NCBI GenBank assembly: GCA_039621445.1
Contig: CP154955.1
Coordinates: forward strand, 28,713,471 to 28,777,470
DNA length: 64,000 nucleotides
Direction of reading: 5' to 3'
DNA from: Euglena gracilis
Taxonomy: Eukaryota > Euglenida > Euglenophyceae > Euglenales
The notes under the pieces were generated by a model, which searched no databases, was not told where the DNA came from, and saw only the letters and a program-made list of their open reading frames with translations. A program made the translations under genes and the position numbers. Below are positions 1 through 9,014 of the stretch, in pieces (position 1 is the stretch's first letter; every line of letters starts with the position of its first letter).

Positions 1-113
1 CGCAGGTGCGCACGCCATTGGAGTTTGCTGAGAGAGCTATTGGTGCGCAGGTGCGCGCGAGGTGACACACAGAGCCAACCCCTTGTGCAAAAACCACCAC
101 GGCTGTCAAGGGG

Positions 114-298
114 GTGGGGAGCATTCGGATTTGGGGGGCGATGAAGGGGTTGACCTCGCGGGGTGTCGTGCCGCAGCACCTTCGCCCGGACGACCCGCAG
201 GACCGGGGGGTACTCCTCCCGGCGCGCCGCGTACTCCGTCCGCAGGCGCTGCAGCGCGCTGACCACGTGCTGCCCTCCGATGACCACGTATTTGGCGC
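114..298 (-). CDS. ParB/sulfiredoxin-like domain, second exon (partial)
   Basis: Reading leftward, this exon begins right after an acceptor ending CGTAG at 299. It encodes a stretch starting GAKYVVIGGQHVVSALQRL. The 'GGQH' box after a beta strand is the signature of ParB/Srx-like nucleotide-binding folds, where such a box lies near the active site. It joins in phase with the exon ending at 514: one G there plus GC here make a Gly codon. Near 152 the frame slips by one base. One frame gives HDTPRG and the neighbouring frame gives REVNPFIAPQI, which fits the family better, so there is an indel, a missed intron or an assembly error here. The 3' end of the gene is probably outside the window. The family call rests on the motif only. 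Confidence 0.45.
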
Positions 299-513
299 CT
301 ACGAGGGGAGGGGCGGGGGGTGGGGCACGGAGACGGCACACGCCTCCCAGCCACGGTGTGCAAGGGGAGGGGGGGGGTGTCAAGCGCAGGTGCGCACGCA
401 TCTGACACAGGCGTTCAGGATTTGAAAAAAAGCGTGCCCAAAGGGAGGGGCACATGGGGCGACGCGCGCAGGTGCGCGCCAAAACCCAACGACCCGCACC
501 ACAGGGAACATAC
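299..513 (-). other. GT-AG intron (215 bp)
   Basis: On the minus strand the donor is GTATGT at 513 and the acceptor is a pyrimidine-rich tract ending GTAG at 299. Removing it joins DPL-G to AKYVVIGG in frame. The intron contains two copies of the palindrome GCGCAGGTGCGC (384-399 and 464-479). Confidence 0.6.
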
Positions 514-800
514 CCAGCGGGTCCGCCGCCCACACCACCACCTCCACGGGGTGGTCGGGTGGGTTCACCACCAGGGCGTTGTACTTCTCCTCCACCGCCG
601 CCTGCCGGACGGGACGTATCTGTCCCTTGGTCAGGTCCTCGTCGATGAGGAGGCAGCCGACGGCGAGGTCCCGCCAGCCTTCGACGAAGCGCCGCACGTC
701 CTCCACCCCCGACGGGACGAGGGGCTGGGGGCGCTTGCGCTTGCGCTCCTTCTCCTTCTCCTTCCCCTTCTCCTTCCTCTCTGTCCGCTCCGCCTCCTCC
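514..800 (-). CDS. ParB-like domain, first exon, with lysine/glutamate-rich leader
   Basis: The minus-strand frame reads a highly charged K/E/R leader, then VEDVRRFVEGWRDLAVGCLL, a segment with KGQIRPVRQAAVEEKYNALV, and a strand VEVVVWAADPLG that ends at the donor GTATGT. Together with the next exon this follows the usual ParB-like order: an R-containing segment, a short helix, a beta strand, then the GGQH box. It lies downstream of the 763-residue frame on the same strand, so the two could be one gene with an intron through about 800-1500, or two adjacent genes. The 5' splice boundary of this exon could not be fixed. No catalytic function can be claimed. Confidence 0.45.
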
Positions 801-1497
801 GCCGGGACCCCGGCCTGCGGGCCCCCGGCCGCCGCGGACCCCTCAGCGGGGGGGGGGCCTCCCCCCCCTCCTCCATCACATGGTGCAAAACCTGGGCAGG
901 GAGAGGGCACACATTTTTTTCATTTGGGGAATCTGGGCGATGGCACAATCGGAATGTCGATTTCTGGTGGGGGGTGCCAAACCCCCCGCCGCCGGGCCCG
1001 CCCCCCTTGTCCGCACCCCCCCGCCTGGTGGAGGAAGACTGCCCAGGCCAAAAGCCCCAGGATCCGCCGGAACACCCCCCCAAACTGCCGAAAACACGGA
1101 CTTTCACAGTGAACGTCCGCCGAATTGGGATCCCGGTCCGTTTTGACCGCCTACAACCGGATCCGAAGTTTTGGGAAGTTGTGAGGTCTTATCGGAGGAG
1201 ACAACCCCAGAATACAGAACGGACTCACAAAAGTCTTTAAGTCGCGGATTTCGATCGCGAGCCCGGAGATTCCGACCCCCGCCGTCCGGGGTGCGAACTC
1301 TCCATTCCGGGCACCGTTGGGTCCGGCGACCGGGGGCGGGGTATTCTAGCAATCAAGGGCTATCCGCGCCATCTTTCAGAATCAAAAACTACGCACTGTT
1401 GGAGAAACACAAAAAAACGGAGACAGGCAGCACCTCCCCAGGGTTGGAAGTCCGGGGCCGCGCCACTCCCCGCCCCCGCCGCAGACCCGCCGCGTCC
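801..1497 (-). other. Probable intron or intergenic spacer
   Basis: This is the stretch between the long frame and the ParB-like exons. It is G/C-run rich with no convincing coding frame. If all exons belong to one transcript, it is an intron. The splice sites could not be assigned with confidence. Confidence 0.3.
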
Positions 1498-3789
1498 TCA
1501 GTGTCCGGCCCGGGGGGCTGGTCCGGGATGTACACGTTTCCGCCGCCGCTGGAGTCGGAGGAGGGGGGTGGACCCCGTCGGCGCGGGCTGGGCGGCGCCG
1601 GACGCCGGTGCCCGTCCGCGACCGCCTCGATCCGCCGCGGCCGCGGACATTGCGACCGCTCTGCCGGGCGCAGGTGCGCTCCGCCGCGGCGCGCAGCGTC
1701 GCCGCAGCTCCCGGAGCCGCTCTGTGGACTGCGCCACCCACTCCCGCCCCACGCCGCCGGCGCCGATGCGCTTGGCCCCAGGGGTGCCCGGCCACACGGC
1801 GATGTAGAGGTCCATCGCCTCGTCGAAGGACTGCGACTGCGGGTGCTGCTTCAGGGCCCTCCCGAGGCGGCTGATGGCGGCCTCGTTCAGCTCCTCGGCG
1901 TAGCAGCAAGCCGGCAGGCGGTCGTGCCACTCCGTCCACAGCAGCAGCGCGCAGGACACCGTCCGCACGTACTCCGAGGAGGACCGGGCCCGCGGCGGGC
2001 GGCCGCGCTCTGCGGCCCACAGCTCCGCCAGCACGGCCGCGGCGGCCTCGGTCGGGGGGTGGCCGCCGGCCCAGGGGGCGGGGGTCGGCGGGGCCGCCGA
2101 CGGCAGGTCCACCTCGAGGTGCACCAGCAGGGGCAGGGCCGTCTGCAGCGCCTCGCGGGCCTGCCAGCCGCTGCCCGCGTCCCGTCCGTCCCAGCTGCAG
2201 GACCGCACCATCCAGGCCAGCACCAGGGCGGCCGGGGCCCACACCTCCACCAGGTCCCGCCAGCTGTCCACCACCGCCGCCTCCGTCCACAGCCGCTGCA
2301 GCGCCAGGCACCCCTGCCGCAGCTCCTCCTCCGCCGCCTGCTCGGACGCTCCCGCCACCTGCAGGGGCCCCACGAAGCCGAACTCTGCACCCAGCATCGC
2401 CGTTGTCCCCGGGCGCACCTGCGCGCGCTCGGACCGTAGGGCCTCCACCCGGGCCGCGCGCTGCCGCACCTCCGCCTCCACTCGCCCCACCCGCGCCGCC
2501 AGCCGTTCCCGCCACGCGCGCAGCTGCGCCCGCTCCTCCTCGCCCACCAGCAGCAGCGCGCCCAGCCAGCGCTCCAGCGTCTGCACGGGGGCGTAGGGGG
2601 ACCGCGGCCGGCCCGTCACCTCCAGCATGCCGTTCTGCAGGAACAGGTAGAACGGCAGGAAGCGGCGGTGCAGGGCGTGCAGCAGCTGCTTGTACGGGTG
2701 CCAGACGCCGTACAGCAGGCGCAGCCGGTCGAACGTGGCGGCCAGGTCCCAGCGGGTGGCGGAGAGCTGGCCGTACCGCAGCCGCGCGGCGCGGTACCAG
2801 ATGTTCTCGTCCGCCAGGACGAGGACGGGGCCGGCCACCTGCGGCAGCACGTTCTCCCGGAGGAAGCGGAGGGTCTGCAGCAGGCCCACCTGGGCGCCGA
2901 CCACCGTCTCGCACAGGTTGAACGGTCGCCAGACCGGGGACCAGGCGTTCTCGCGGGGCACGTCGAGGGGCACCCGGAACTGCTCCTCCTCCAGCGGGCC
3001 GCGGCAGCGCGCGAGGAGGTCCACCAGCGGGCCGCGGGCGAAGGCCGCCAGGGACTCGCTCCACCACCGGTACGAGCCCCGCTGCGCCGGGGCGTCGGCC
3101 AGCAGCACGCGCACGGCGGGCAGGGCCGGGGCGGGCTCCCGGCGCGCGGCGGCGGGGTCCGTACGGCGCATCACGGCCATGATGGTGCCGTTCAGGGACG
3201 CGTGGGGCACCCGCGGGGTGGTCACGTACCGCTGGCGGTACAGGTTGTCGAACCAGACCACCACGTGCGCCCCCTCCATGTCCGCCCACAGCTGCCGCAG
3301 CCGCTGGGCCGCCAGCTCCCGCCGCACCGCCGCGTCCCACAGGGGCGCCTCGGGGCGGATGCCGGCGGCCCGGAGGTAGCGGGACACCGCCCGCGTCCAC
3401 TCCATCGGCACGTCGCCGGCGGGCACGTGGGGCTGGTCCTGCCGCGGGCACGCCGCGTCCCGGGCGATGCGGTAGTACGCCCAGGCGTTTTGCAGCAGCC
3501 TGGTCGCACTCCGCCGCCGGGGGTTCCGCTGCAGCTCCTCCAGCAGCGTGCCGCGGCCCCGCGTCCGCAGCGGCCGGCGCATGTGCGCCACGTGCGCGAC
3601 GAATGGCAGCAGGTGGTACTCCGGCGGGGCCAGCACGCCCCGGACGAACTCGTCGAAGGTCCGGGCCAGGTGCAGCGCCGCCAGCTCGCCCAGCACCTTG
3701 CCAGAGTCCGCCGCCCGCCGCACTGCATCGCTGTACTGCTGCATCCCACGCTGCCGGATGCCGCGGCCCGGCGGGGTGGAGCTCGACAT
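1498..3789 (-). CDS. 763-residue protein of a probable DNA transposon (possible DDE-type transposase)
   Basis: The minus-strand frame is open for 763 codons from the ATG at 3789. It has strong third-position GC bias and protein-like composition. An in-frame upstream ATG at 3873 would add 28 residues. Visible landmarks are VVVWFDNLYRQRY near residues 176-188, VLVLADENIWYRAARLRYG near 323-341, and LLYGVWHPYKQLLH near 359-372. An acidic residue after a hydrophobic strand (WFDN), a second one about 145 residues later (ADEN), and then a conserved G-x-WH-x-YK segment is the spacing expected of an RNase-H-fold (DDE) transposase such as the DUF6589/KDZ-like groups. I infer this from pattern alone. 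The C-terminal half is Arg/Glu-rich and probably helical. It sits inside the unit that ends with a transposon-like terminus at 5301, which supports the idea. Large overlapping open frames on both strands here are GC-content shadows. Confidence 0.5.
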   Translation of the reverse strand: MSSSTPPGRGIRQRGMQQYSDAVRRAADSGKVLGELAALHLARTFDEFVRGVLAPPEYHLLPFVAHVAHMRRPLRTRGRGTLLEELQRNPRRRSATRLLQNAWAYYRIARDAACPRQDQPHVPAGDVPMEWTRAVSRYLRAAGIRPEAPLWDAAVRRELAAQRLRQLWADMEGAHVVVWFDNLYRQRYVTTPRVPHASLNGTIMAVMRRTDPAAARREPAPALPAVRVLLADAPAQRGSYRWWSESLAAFARGPLVDLLARCRGPLEEEQFRVPLDVPRENAWSPVWRPFNLCETVVGAQVGLLQTLRFLRENVLPQVAGPVLVLADENIWYRAARLRYGQLSATRWDLAATFDRLRLLYGVWHPYKQLLHALHRRFLPFYLFLQNGMLEVTGRPRSPYAPVQTLERWLGALLLVGEEERAQLRAWRERLAARVGRVEAEVRQRAARVEALRSERAQVRPGTTAMLGAEFGFVGPLQVAGASEQAAEEELRQGCLALQRLWTEAAVVDSWRDLVEVWAPAALVLAWMVRSCSWDGRDAGSGWQAREALQTALPLLVHLEVDLPSAAPPTPAPWAGGHPPTEAAAAVLAELWAAERGRPPRARSSSEYVRTVSCALLLWTEWHDRLPACCYAEELNEAAISRLGRALKQHPQSQSFDEAMDLYIAVWPGTPGAKRIGAGGVGREWVAQSTERLRELRRRCAPRRSAPAPGRAVAMSAAAADRGGRGRAPASGAAQPAPTGSTPLLRLQRRRKRVHPGPAPRAGH

Positions 3790-5270
3790 CAACAGTGAGG
3801 GCGATCGCAGGAACGGAGACGGGGACAAACAGGATCGACGAGGTCGGCGCTGCGCAGCGGCGCCTGCCCGCACTTGGGGCCGAGGCGAGCTCTGTCACCG
3901 GCTTCCGTCACCCGGGACACACCAACACCGACCCTGGGTAACCCGATTCTCCCACCCCAACCGACCCGCGGGTGTCTTCACTGGCCGCCGCTGTGGCCCT
4001 TTCAGCGGACCTGTGCACCCGTCACCCTGGCTGGCCGTGTGCATGTGCGCCTGGCACCGTCTCACTTTGAAAGACAAATGAGATTCAGGCGCAGGTGCGC
4101 ACGTACTGCCTGGACTGAGTGCACACAACGAACGCTGTTGAATGCACGGTTTGGAATTCTCAAGCGGATGGACAGTGACACCCTCACACACAGCAACGGT
4201 GCGCATGCGCACACCGTTTTTCATTCAGGCTTTCATTCAGGCTTCATTCAGGCTTTCAGCAGGGAACCAAGTGCAGGTGCGCCTGGTTCTGAGTGTGCAC
4301 AGAACGTCTGCCCGGGCGCAGCTGCGCACCGCGGACGTGTCACTCTCGCGTTTTGGAGTGCAGTGTTGGCTCGTCACGTCAGCGATATGACCCAACACCG
4401 GCTCGTGGCTCTGCGTTTGTCGTAACAGTTCGGCGTACCGTCATGGGTCCCGAATTCCGGCACCGGGGGAAGGCGTTTGAGCGGAAGCATCACCCTCACC
4501 TTTGTCCCGTTCTCAGCTGCTTCCGGTAGTGTACAACCAGAATCGCCAACACCAACGGCCACCGTGCACCGTGTCCCTCAGGCGCACCTGCGACCAAGTT
4601 TTTGATTTTTCCAAATTTCGCAAAATTGGAGCGCACCTGCGCACGACGGACGATCGTCGTCTGCCCTCACCCACCCACACCTCTGGAACAGGTTGGGATG
4701 CACCGCGCGTGTCTGTTGATTCGGGCACTCTTGTGGTTGAGGCTGCCGGTACTCGCTGGCCGCTGGTCGGACACGTTTTCGTCGTCCCGCAGAAACTCCC
4801 CCTACACACTGCTTAAACACCGTCCGCCTGACGTGTACCGTCTGAGATGTGCACAGCCACCCACGCTGTACTCCCGCAGAACGCGGCACATTCACACGTC
4901 TGCTGGGGGTCTGCGGTCTACGGGTGGCGGCGACCTGCTCACCGGTGACAAACTGACGCCCGACTCACAAAGGACCCAGTGTCTCGAACAGTTGGCAGAG
5001 CCCGTCTCGCACAGATGGCCGACTGCGCGTCCACGGCCGCGCTACAGGGGCGGCAGGGCATCGGCCATTGTGAGCCCTGCGGAAAGGGAGGCGGTGCAGC
5101 TCTGTCGGGGGGACTCATTGCACTTCAGTATTTTTAACAACTGAATTCAAGGTGCCTTCACGTGCGCACCTGCGCACGTGCGACCGTCATCCAGGGCGCA
5201 GGCAGACTGTGACCGTGTCTGTAACCACGGCCGGTCCCAAAACCGCGGACGACCCGGTTTTTGGGCTCAA
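3790..5270. repeat. Non-coding subterminal region with GCGCAGGTGCGC palindromes
   Basis: No convincing gene is visible here. The palindrome GCGCA-S-GTGCGC, or near copies, recurs at about 4089-4104, 4270-4282, 4314-4328, 4581-4592, 4631-4645 and 5161-5182, where the last is an almost perfect 22-base palindrome. The same motif also occurs at 1-16, 43-58, 384-399, 464-479, 1668-1680 and 2413-2428. Dense short palindromes between a gene and a transposon end resemble transposase-binding or replication-related subterminal repeats. That role is inferred. Confidence 0.55.
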
Positions 5271-5301
5271 AAACCTTTAAGTGCCTTTAAGGCCGTCTAA
5301 G
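5271..5301. repeat. Right terminus of a transposon, related to the TIR at 5698-8693
   Basis: The end reads AAACCTTTAAGTGC, then about 7 variable bases, then GGCCGTCTAAG. The element at 5698-8693 ends AAACCTTTAAGTGC, a few variable bases, then GGCCGCCTAAG. The match is limited to this terminus, as expected for two members of one TIR family. The partner (left) end is not in the window. If the family uses a 5-bp target duplication, the candidate copy here is AAAAG at 5302-5306. Confidence 0.55.
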
Positions 5302-5692
5302 AAAAGTGGAATAAGATTGGCAGAACGAAGTTCTGCCAAATATTTTCTACCATTTTGGCAGAGATTGCCAAGTTTTTGAAATGATTTTTGGGAATTGCAA
5401 TATTTTCCAGAAGTCAGCCAATATTTCTTATTGAATAAAATATGGTGGAACAAATTTTGCCAATTTTTTCTGCTATTTTGCCGAGACCGCCAATTTTTTC
5501 ATCTCCAGTTTTATCCAATTTTCTTCAGCACCATCCCCCCCCCCTTGTATCTTGACGAGCATTAACCCCCCACCCCTAATAAGTGCGCAGTGCCCCCTAA
5601 TAAGTGCGCACCCCAAGGGTCCTAAACTACCTCCCTAAAAAAAATGTCACCTCCCAAAGGAAAAATCACTGTCACATCTCAGGCCGGAAAGC
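5302..5692. repeat. AT-rich spacer with a perfect hairpin; no gene seen
   Basis: This holds a perfect 10-bp stem with a GAA loop (5317-5339, arm TTGGCAGAAC), several degenerate TTGGCAGA..TGCCAA copies after it, and two CCTAATAAGTGCGCA units near 5576-5614. A related CCTAATAAGTGTGCA unit recurs near 8844. I find no open frame worth calling. Confidence 0.5.
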
Positions 5693-5697
5693 AGACA

Positions 5698-5723
5698 CTT
5701 AGGCGGCCTAATTCGCACTTAAG
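5698..5723 (+). repeat. Left terminal inverted repeat
   Basis: Core CTTAGGCGGCC followed by an AATTCGCACTTAAG-like block. It pairs with 8667-8693 and is preceded by the duplicated AGACA. Confidence 0.75.
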
Positions 5724-8666
5724 CTTTTTTCTTTTTATTTGTGCATTTGCACAAATTTACGAATTTTTTGATTCTTCTGTGATTCGGCTGTGAAGGTCAG
5801 GGGGTTTGTAAACATGGTGACAAGAGAGTGCAAAAAAATGATCGAAATTCTGTTTTTGGCGGTATGACCCCCGGGACTTTGGCGAAAAATGGTGTTTTGG
5901 GGGTGTACCAAAATGGACTTTGTACGTTGAAACCCCCAGGACCTTGCCGGCCCACACTGAAAAAAGCGCAAAAAAGCAGCAAAGGAATGGGACCTTTACT
6001 CCCCTTGTTGCTTCTTTCGGCTGTGTCCCCGGGTGTGCCCGAGCTGCCGGCGGTGTGCGTCCTGGGTGTTTGCCGGACTGCTTTGCTTGCGGCGCCTTGG
6101 TGTGGTGTTTTTGGGCTGTTTGTTAAAGCGCGGGGAGGAGGTGCCGGGGGGGGTGGGTGTGGTGTGACCAAGTTGGTGGAAAGGACAATGGGGAAGGAAG
6201 GTGAGTGTGGGGTGTTTGGCAAGGGATGTGCAGGGGGGAAGAAATAGCGTCCGCAAGGAATGAAGGGGATGGGTGTGGTCCACCTGGCTTATACCCAGGA
6301 TCCGCATAACCAGTTGTGTGGCAGAGAACGAAGCGGAGAAGAAGCCCCACCCTGGAAGAACAAAAGCGTGTTTATTTGTGCAAAAAAAAAATGCGCGCAC
6401 CAACACGTTTATGTTTATTTGCGCATTTGCACAAATAAACATAAACATGTCCTTCAAGGATTGGGCGCTAGTACCCATGAACTGACGCTGTTGGTAAACG
6501 GCGTGATAAAGGAGCTGTGAGTGCGCAGACCAACGGGCCGTCCAGTTGGTGGGTTGTTGTCACACTGTTTGTCAACAGCGCAAGCTTATGGGCGCAAATG
6601 CGCGCACAAACACGAATTATGTTTATGAGCGCATTTGCGCAAATGCGCGCAAAAACATGATTTTGTTTGTTTGCACAAATGCACAAATAAACACAAAGAA
6701 GAACGGTGTAACGGAAACACAACCGTCAAACACCAGCAGCAGATGTGGTTCATTTGCGCATTTGCGCGCATCACGCTGTTTGTGGGCGCAAATGCGCAAA
6801 TAAACTGCATGAAGAAACTGCACAATTTACTAAATTTATTTGCGCATTTGCGTCCACAAAACAACGTGATGCGCACAAATGCGCAAATAAACAACCAATG
6901 GAGAAGTAAAAGGTGATTTCATTTGGCCCTCCTACAGCTACCCTTAGTGGCTTCTGAATGGGTTCAGCCCAGATGAACACACCGTCTCCTCTGGCATATG
7001 GTGTCATTGTGCCGTTTTTGGTCCATTGACAGGTCCCACAAAAGATGGAGACAGAGGACCTCCTGAAGGCGGGTGCGCAGCCACCAAGTAACGGTACACG
7101 TCCTTCGGCACCAGTTTTTGGGTCCCAAAGGCCCTGCCGCTGGCCTGCGGCCTGGGCTCCGCTGCTGCAGCCCCATCAGCTGCTGATGCTTCAGCACCTA
7201 CCAGACCGGCATCCACCTCCCCGGTGCAACAACACCCAGCTTTAGCGGCCACGTTATACCCCGCAACCGGGGTGTGAGACTGGGGGGACAACGTGGTGCC
7301 AGTGCATGGCAACCAGCAGCCGGAGAGAGATAGCCCTCAAACACCCGTTTCTTTGGATGCAAGGAAGTGTTGAAGCTTCACCACTGCATTGGGTGCATCA
7401 AAGCGGGGGGACCCACTCCCCCCAAATTATGCACAAAAACTGGTGTGTTTTACGTTTTTCAAGGGGAAAATGGTGGAGAATAACCAAAAAAAAAACGGAC
7501 TCCGGCCTGACACATCCCAGGTATTTCAGGTGCCAAATTTTGTCTTCTTGCAACGCAGTACTGTTGCAGAAAAGGTGTCGAACAGTCACAGGTAGTTTGC
7601 ATGTCATCAATTCATGACGTTTAACTGCCAAACAGATGACGCCAAAGGAACAGGTCGTCTGGGCCAGGTAACAGCAGTACAAATGTACACATGTAAGGCA
7701 GGCAAATTTTGGCCAGTGAGATGCCGTGTTCCAGTGAACACTCCACACTACCTCTCACCACAAATTTCATCGCCACGTAATTGTGGTGCAAATCATTGGT
7801 TGACGTGAGGAATTGTGTTCGCCAGCTGTCACGGACGAGGAGATGGTATCGCACAACTGATGTGTGTTGGTGCGCGCATTTGCGCAAGTAAACACAACTT
7901 TGTTTGTGTGCGTTAAGGCTCCTACAAACACATCATTTTGAAGCGGTGTATTAAATGTTTGTTTGCGCATTTGCGCAAAGCGCAAACAAACGTAATTGTG
8001 TTTATTTGCGCAATTGCGCGCAACAACACGCCCATCACGTTTTAAAACCTCGTAGGGTCATTGTCCTCATTGGTGTCTTTTAACATGGAAAGTAAAAATA
8101 CATGTTGGTGTGCGCATTTGCGCAAATAAACATAAACATGTTGGTGCGCGCATTTGCGCAAATGCGCACACCAACAAATTTGTTTGTGCGCGCATTTGCG
8201 CCAACAAACACGTCATTTTATCATCATCGGTTTACGTTTTATTTGTGCAAATGCGCCCACAAACACAATTGTTTTTTATTTGCGCAATTGCGCCCACAAA
8301 CACACATCAGTTGCGTGATGGTTGGCTGACGTAGTCCGTAGCATGTGATCTAATGAGGCTCAGTGCGTTCTTATTGGCGGCGGCAGCATCACAGTCAGTT
8401 CAACCAGCATTTCAGCACCCCTCCAAGTGTCGTAACACAGGGTGTGTGCCTCTCTTCTGTTTGGCATACAAACAGCACAAGTCCCACCCTCTGCCCTCTT
8501 CACGTCACTTGGTAAGCAGCATTTACACCAAACTACTGAAAGTTAATTCCCTCCAACACAGGGTTGAAATAGTTCATAAGCTGTGTTCCCTGTGTCAGGG
8601 TACAGGGTCCAGGAATTTCGCAAAATTTGCGCATTTGCGCAAATGCGCAAATTCTAAAGTAAAAAC

Positions 8667-8693
8667 CTTTAAGTGCGAATTCGGCCGCCTAAG
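8667..8693 (-). repeat. Right terminal inverted repeat
   Basis: This is the reverse complement of the left repeat with few differences. It is followed directly by AGACA at 8694-8698. Confidence 0.75.
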
Positions 8694-8698
8694 AGACA

Positions 8699-9014
8699 TA
8701 TTTCTCAGAACTGTCTTTCTCAGACCAAATATTTTTATTGTTCAAGCCCAAATTTGACACATAATCACTTGACTGCCTCATTGCTTGAAAAGAAGGGAAA
8801 AACTGAAAAAGAGTGGTGGAAAATGAAGTATTTTGCGCTTTGCCCTAATAAGTGTGCAGTGCAAACCCCTTGGGGTCGTCCTCGTTTCTCGTTTTTAATC
8901 CTCGTTTTTAAAATGTGCGCACCTGTGCACTTTGGGGGGGGGGGTTACACCGTGGTCATTTCCCCCCTCTCGTTTGCGTCAGGGTCGCTGCTTTTTGTGT
9001 TTTTTCTCAAACAG
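8699..9014. other. Spacer upstream of the Ser/Pro-rich gene
   Basis: No gene is recognised. It contains a CCTAATAAGTGTGCA unit related to those near 5576, a GTGCGCACCTGTGCAC palindrome near 8914, and a pyrimidine-rich stretch that may be the end of an intron leading into the exon at 9015. Confidence 0.35.

Larger units (their letters stand above)
5698..8693. mobile_element. 3.0-kb non-autonomous TIR element with 5-bp target duplication AGACA
   Basis: The left end (5698) begins CTTAGGCGGCCTAATTCGCA. The reverse complement of the right end (8693) begins CTTAGGCGGCCGAATTCGCA. Similarity continues imperfectly for about 70 bases through a palindromic ATTTGYGCATTTGYGCAAAT block on both sides. The pentamer AGACA directly abuts both ends (5693-5697 and 8694-8698), as expected of a target-site duplication. 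The interior has no convincing gene. It is built from many copies of GCGCATTTGCGC and AAATGCGCAAATAAAC palindromes, for example near 6416-6440, 6628-6660, 7936-7990, 8110-8170 and 8620-8650. The small open frames here are translations of those repeats. The terminus also matches the one at 5271-5301. Confidence 0.75.

Noticed and set aside
2668-3798. A 376-codon plus-strand open frame opposite the 763-residue protein, and an 838-codon frame on the same strand
   Set aside because: The high GC content removes stop codons in all frames. The chosen frame is the only one with ordinary globular composition and aromatic-rich motifs.
6468-8334. Several 60-100-codon frames rich in ICA, CAN and FICAF
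   Set aside because: They are translations of the GCGCATTTGCGC palindromes.
5302-8700. CRISPR-like array
   Set aside because: The palindromes are irregularly spaced and not separated by uniform unique spacers, and the DNA is eukaryotic.
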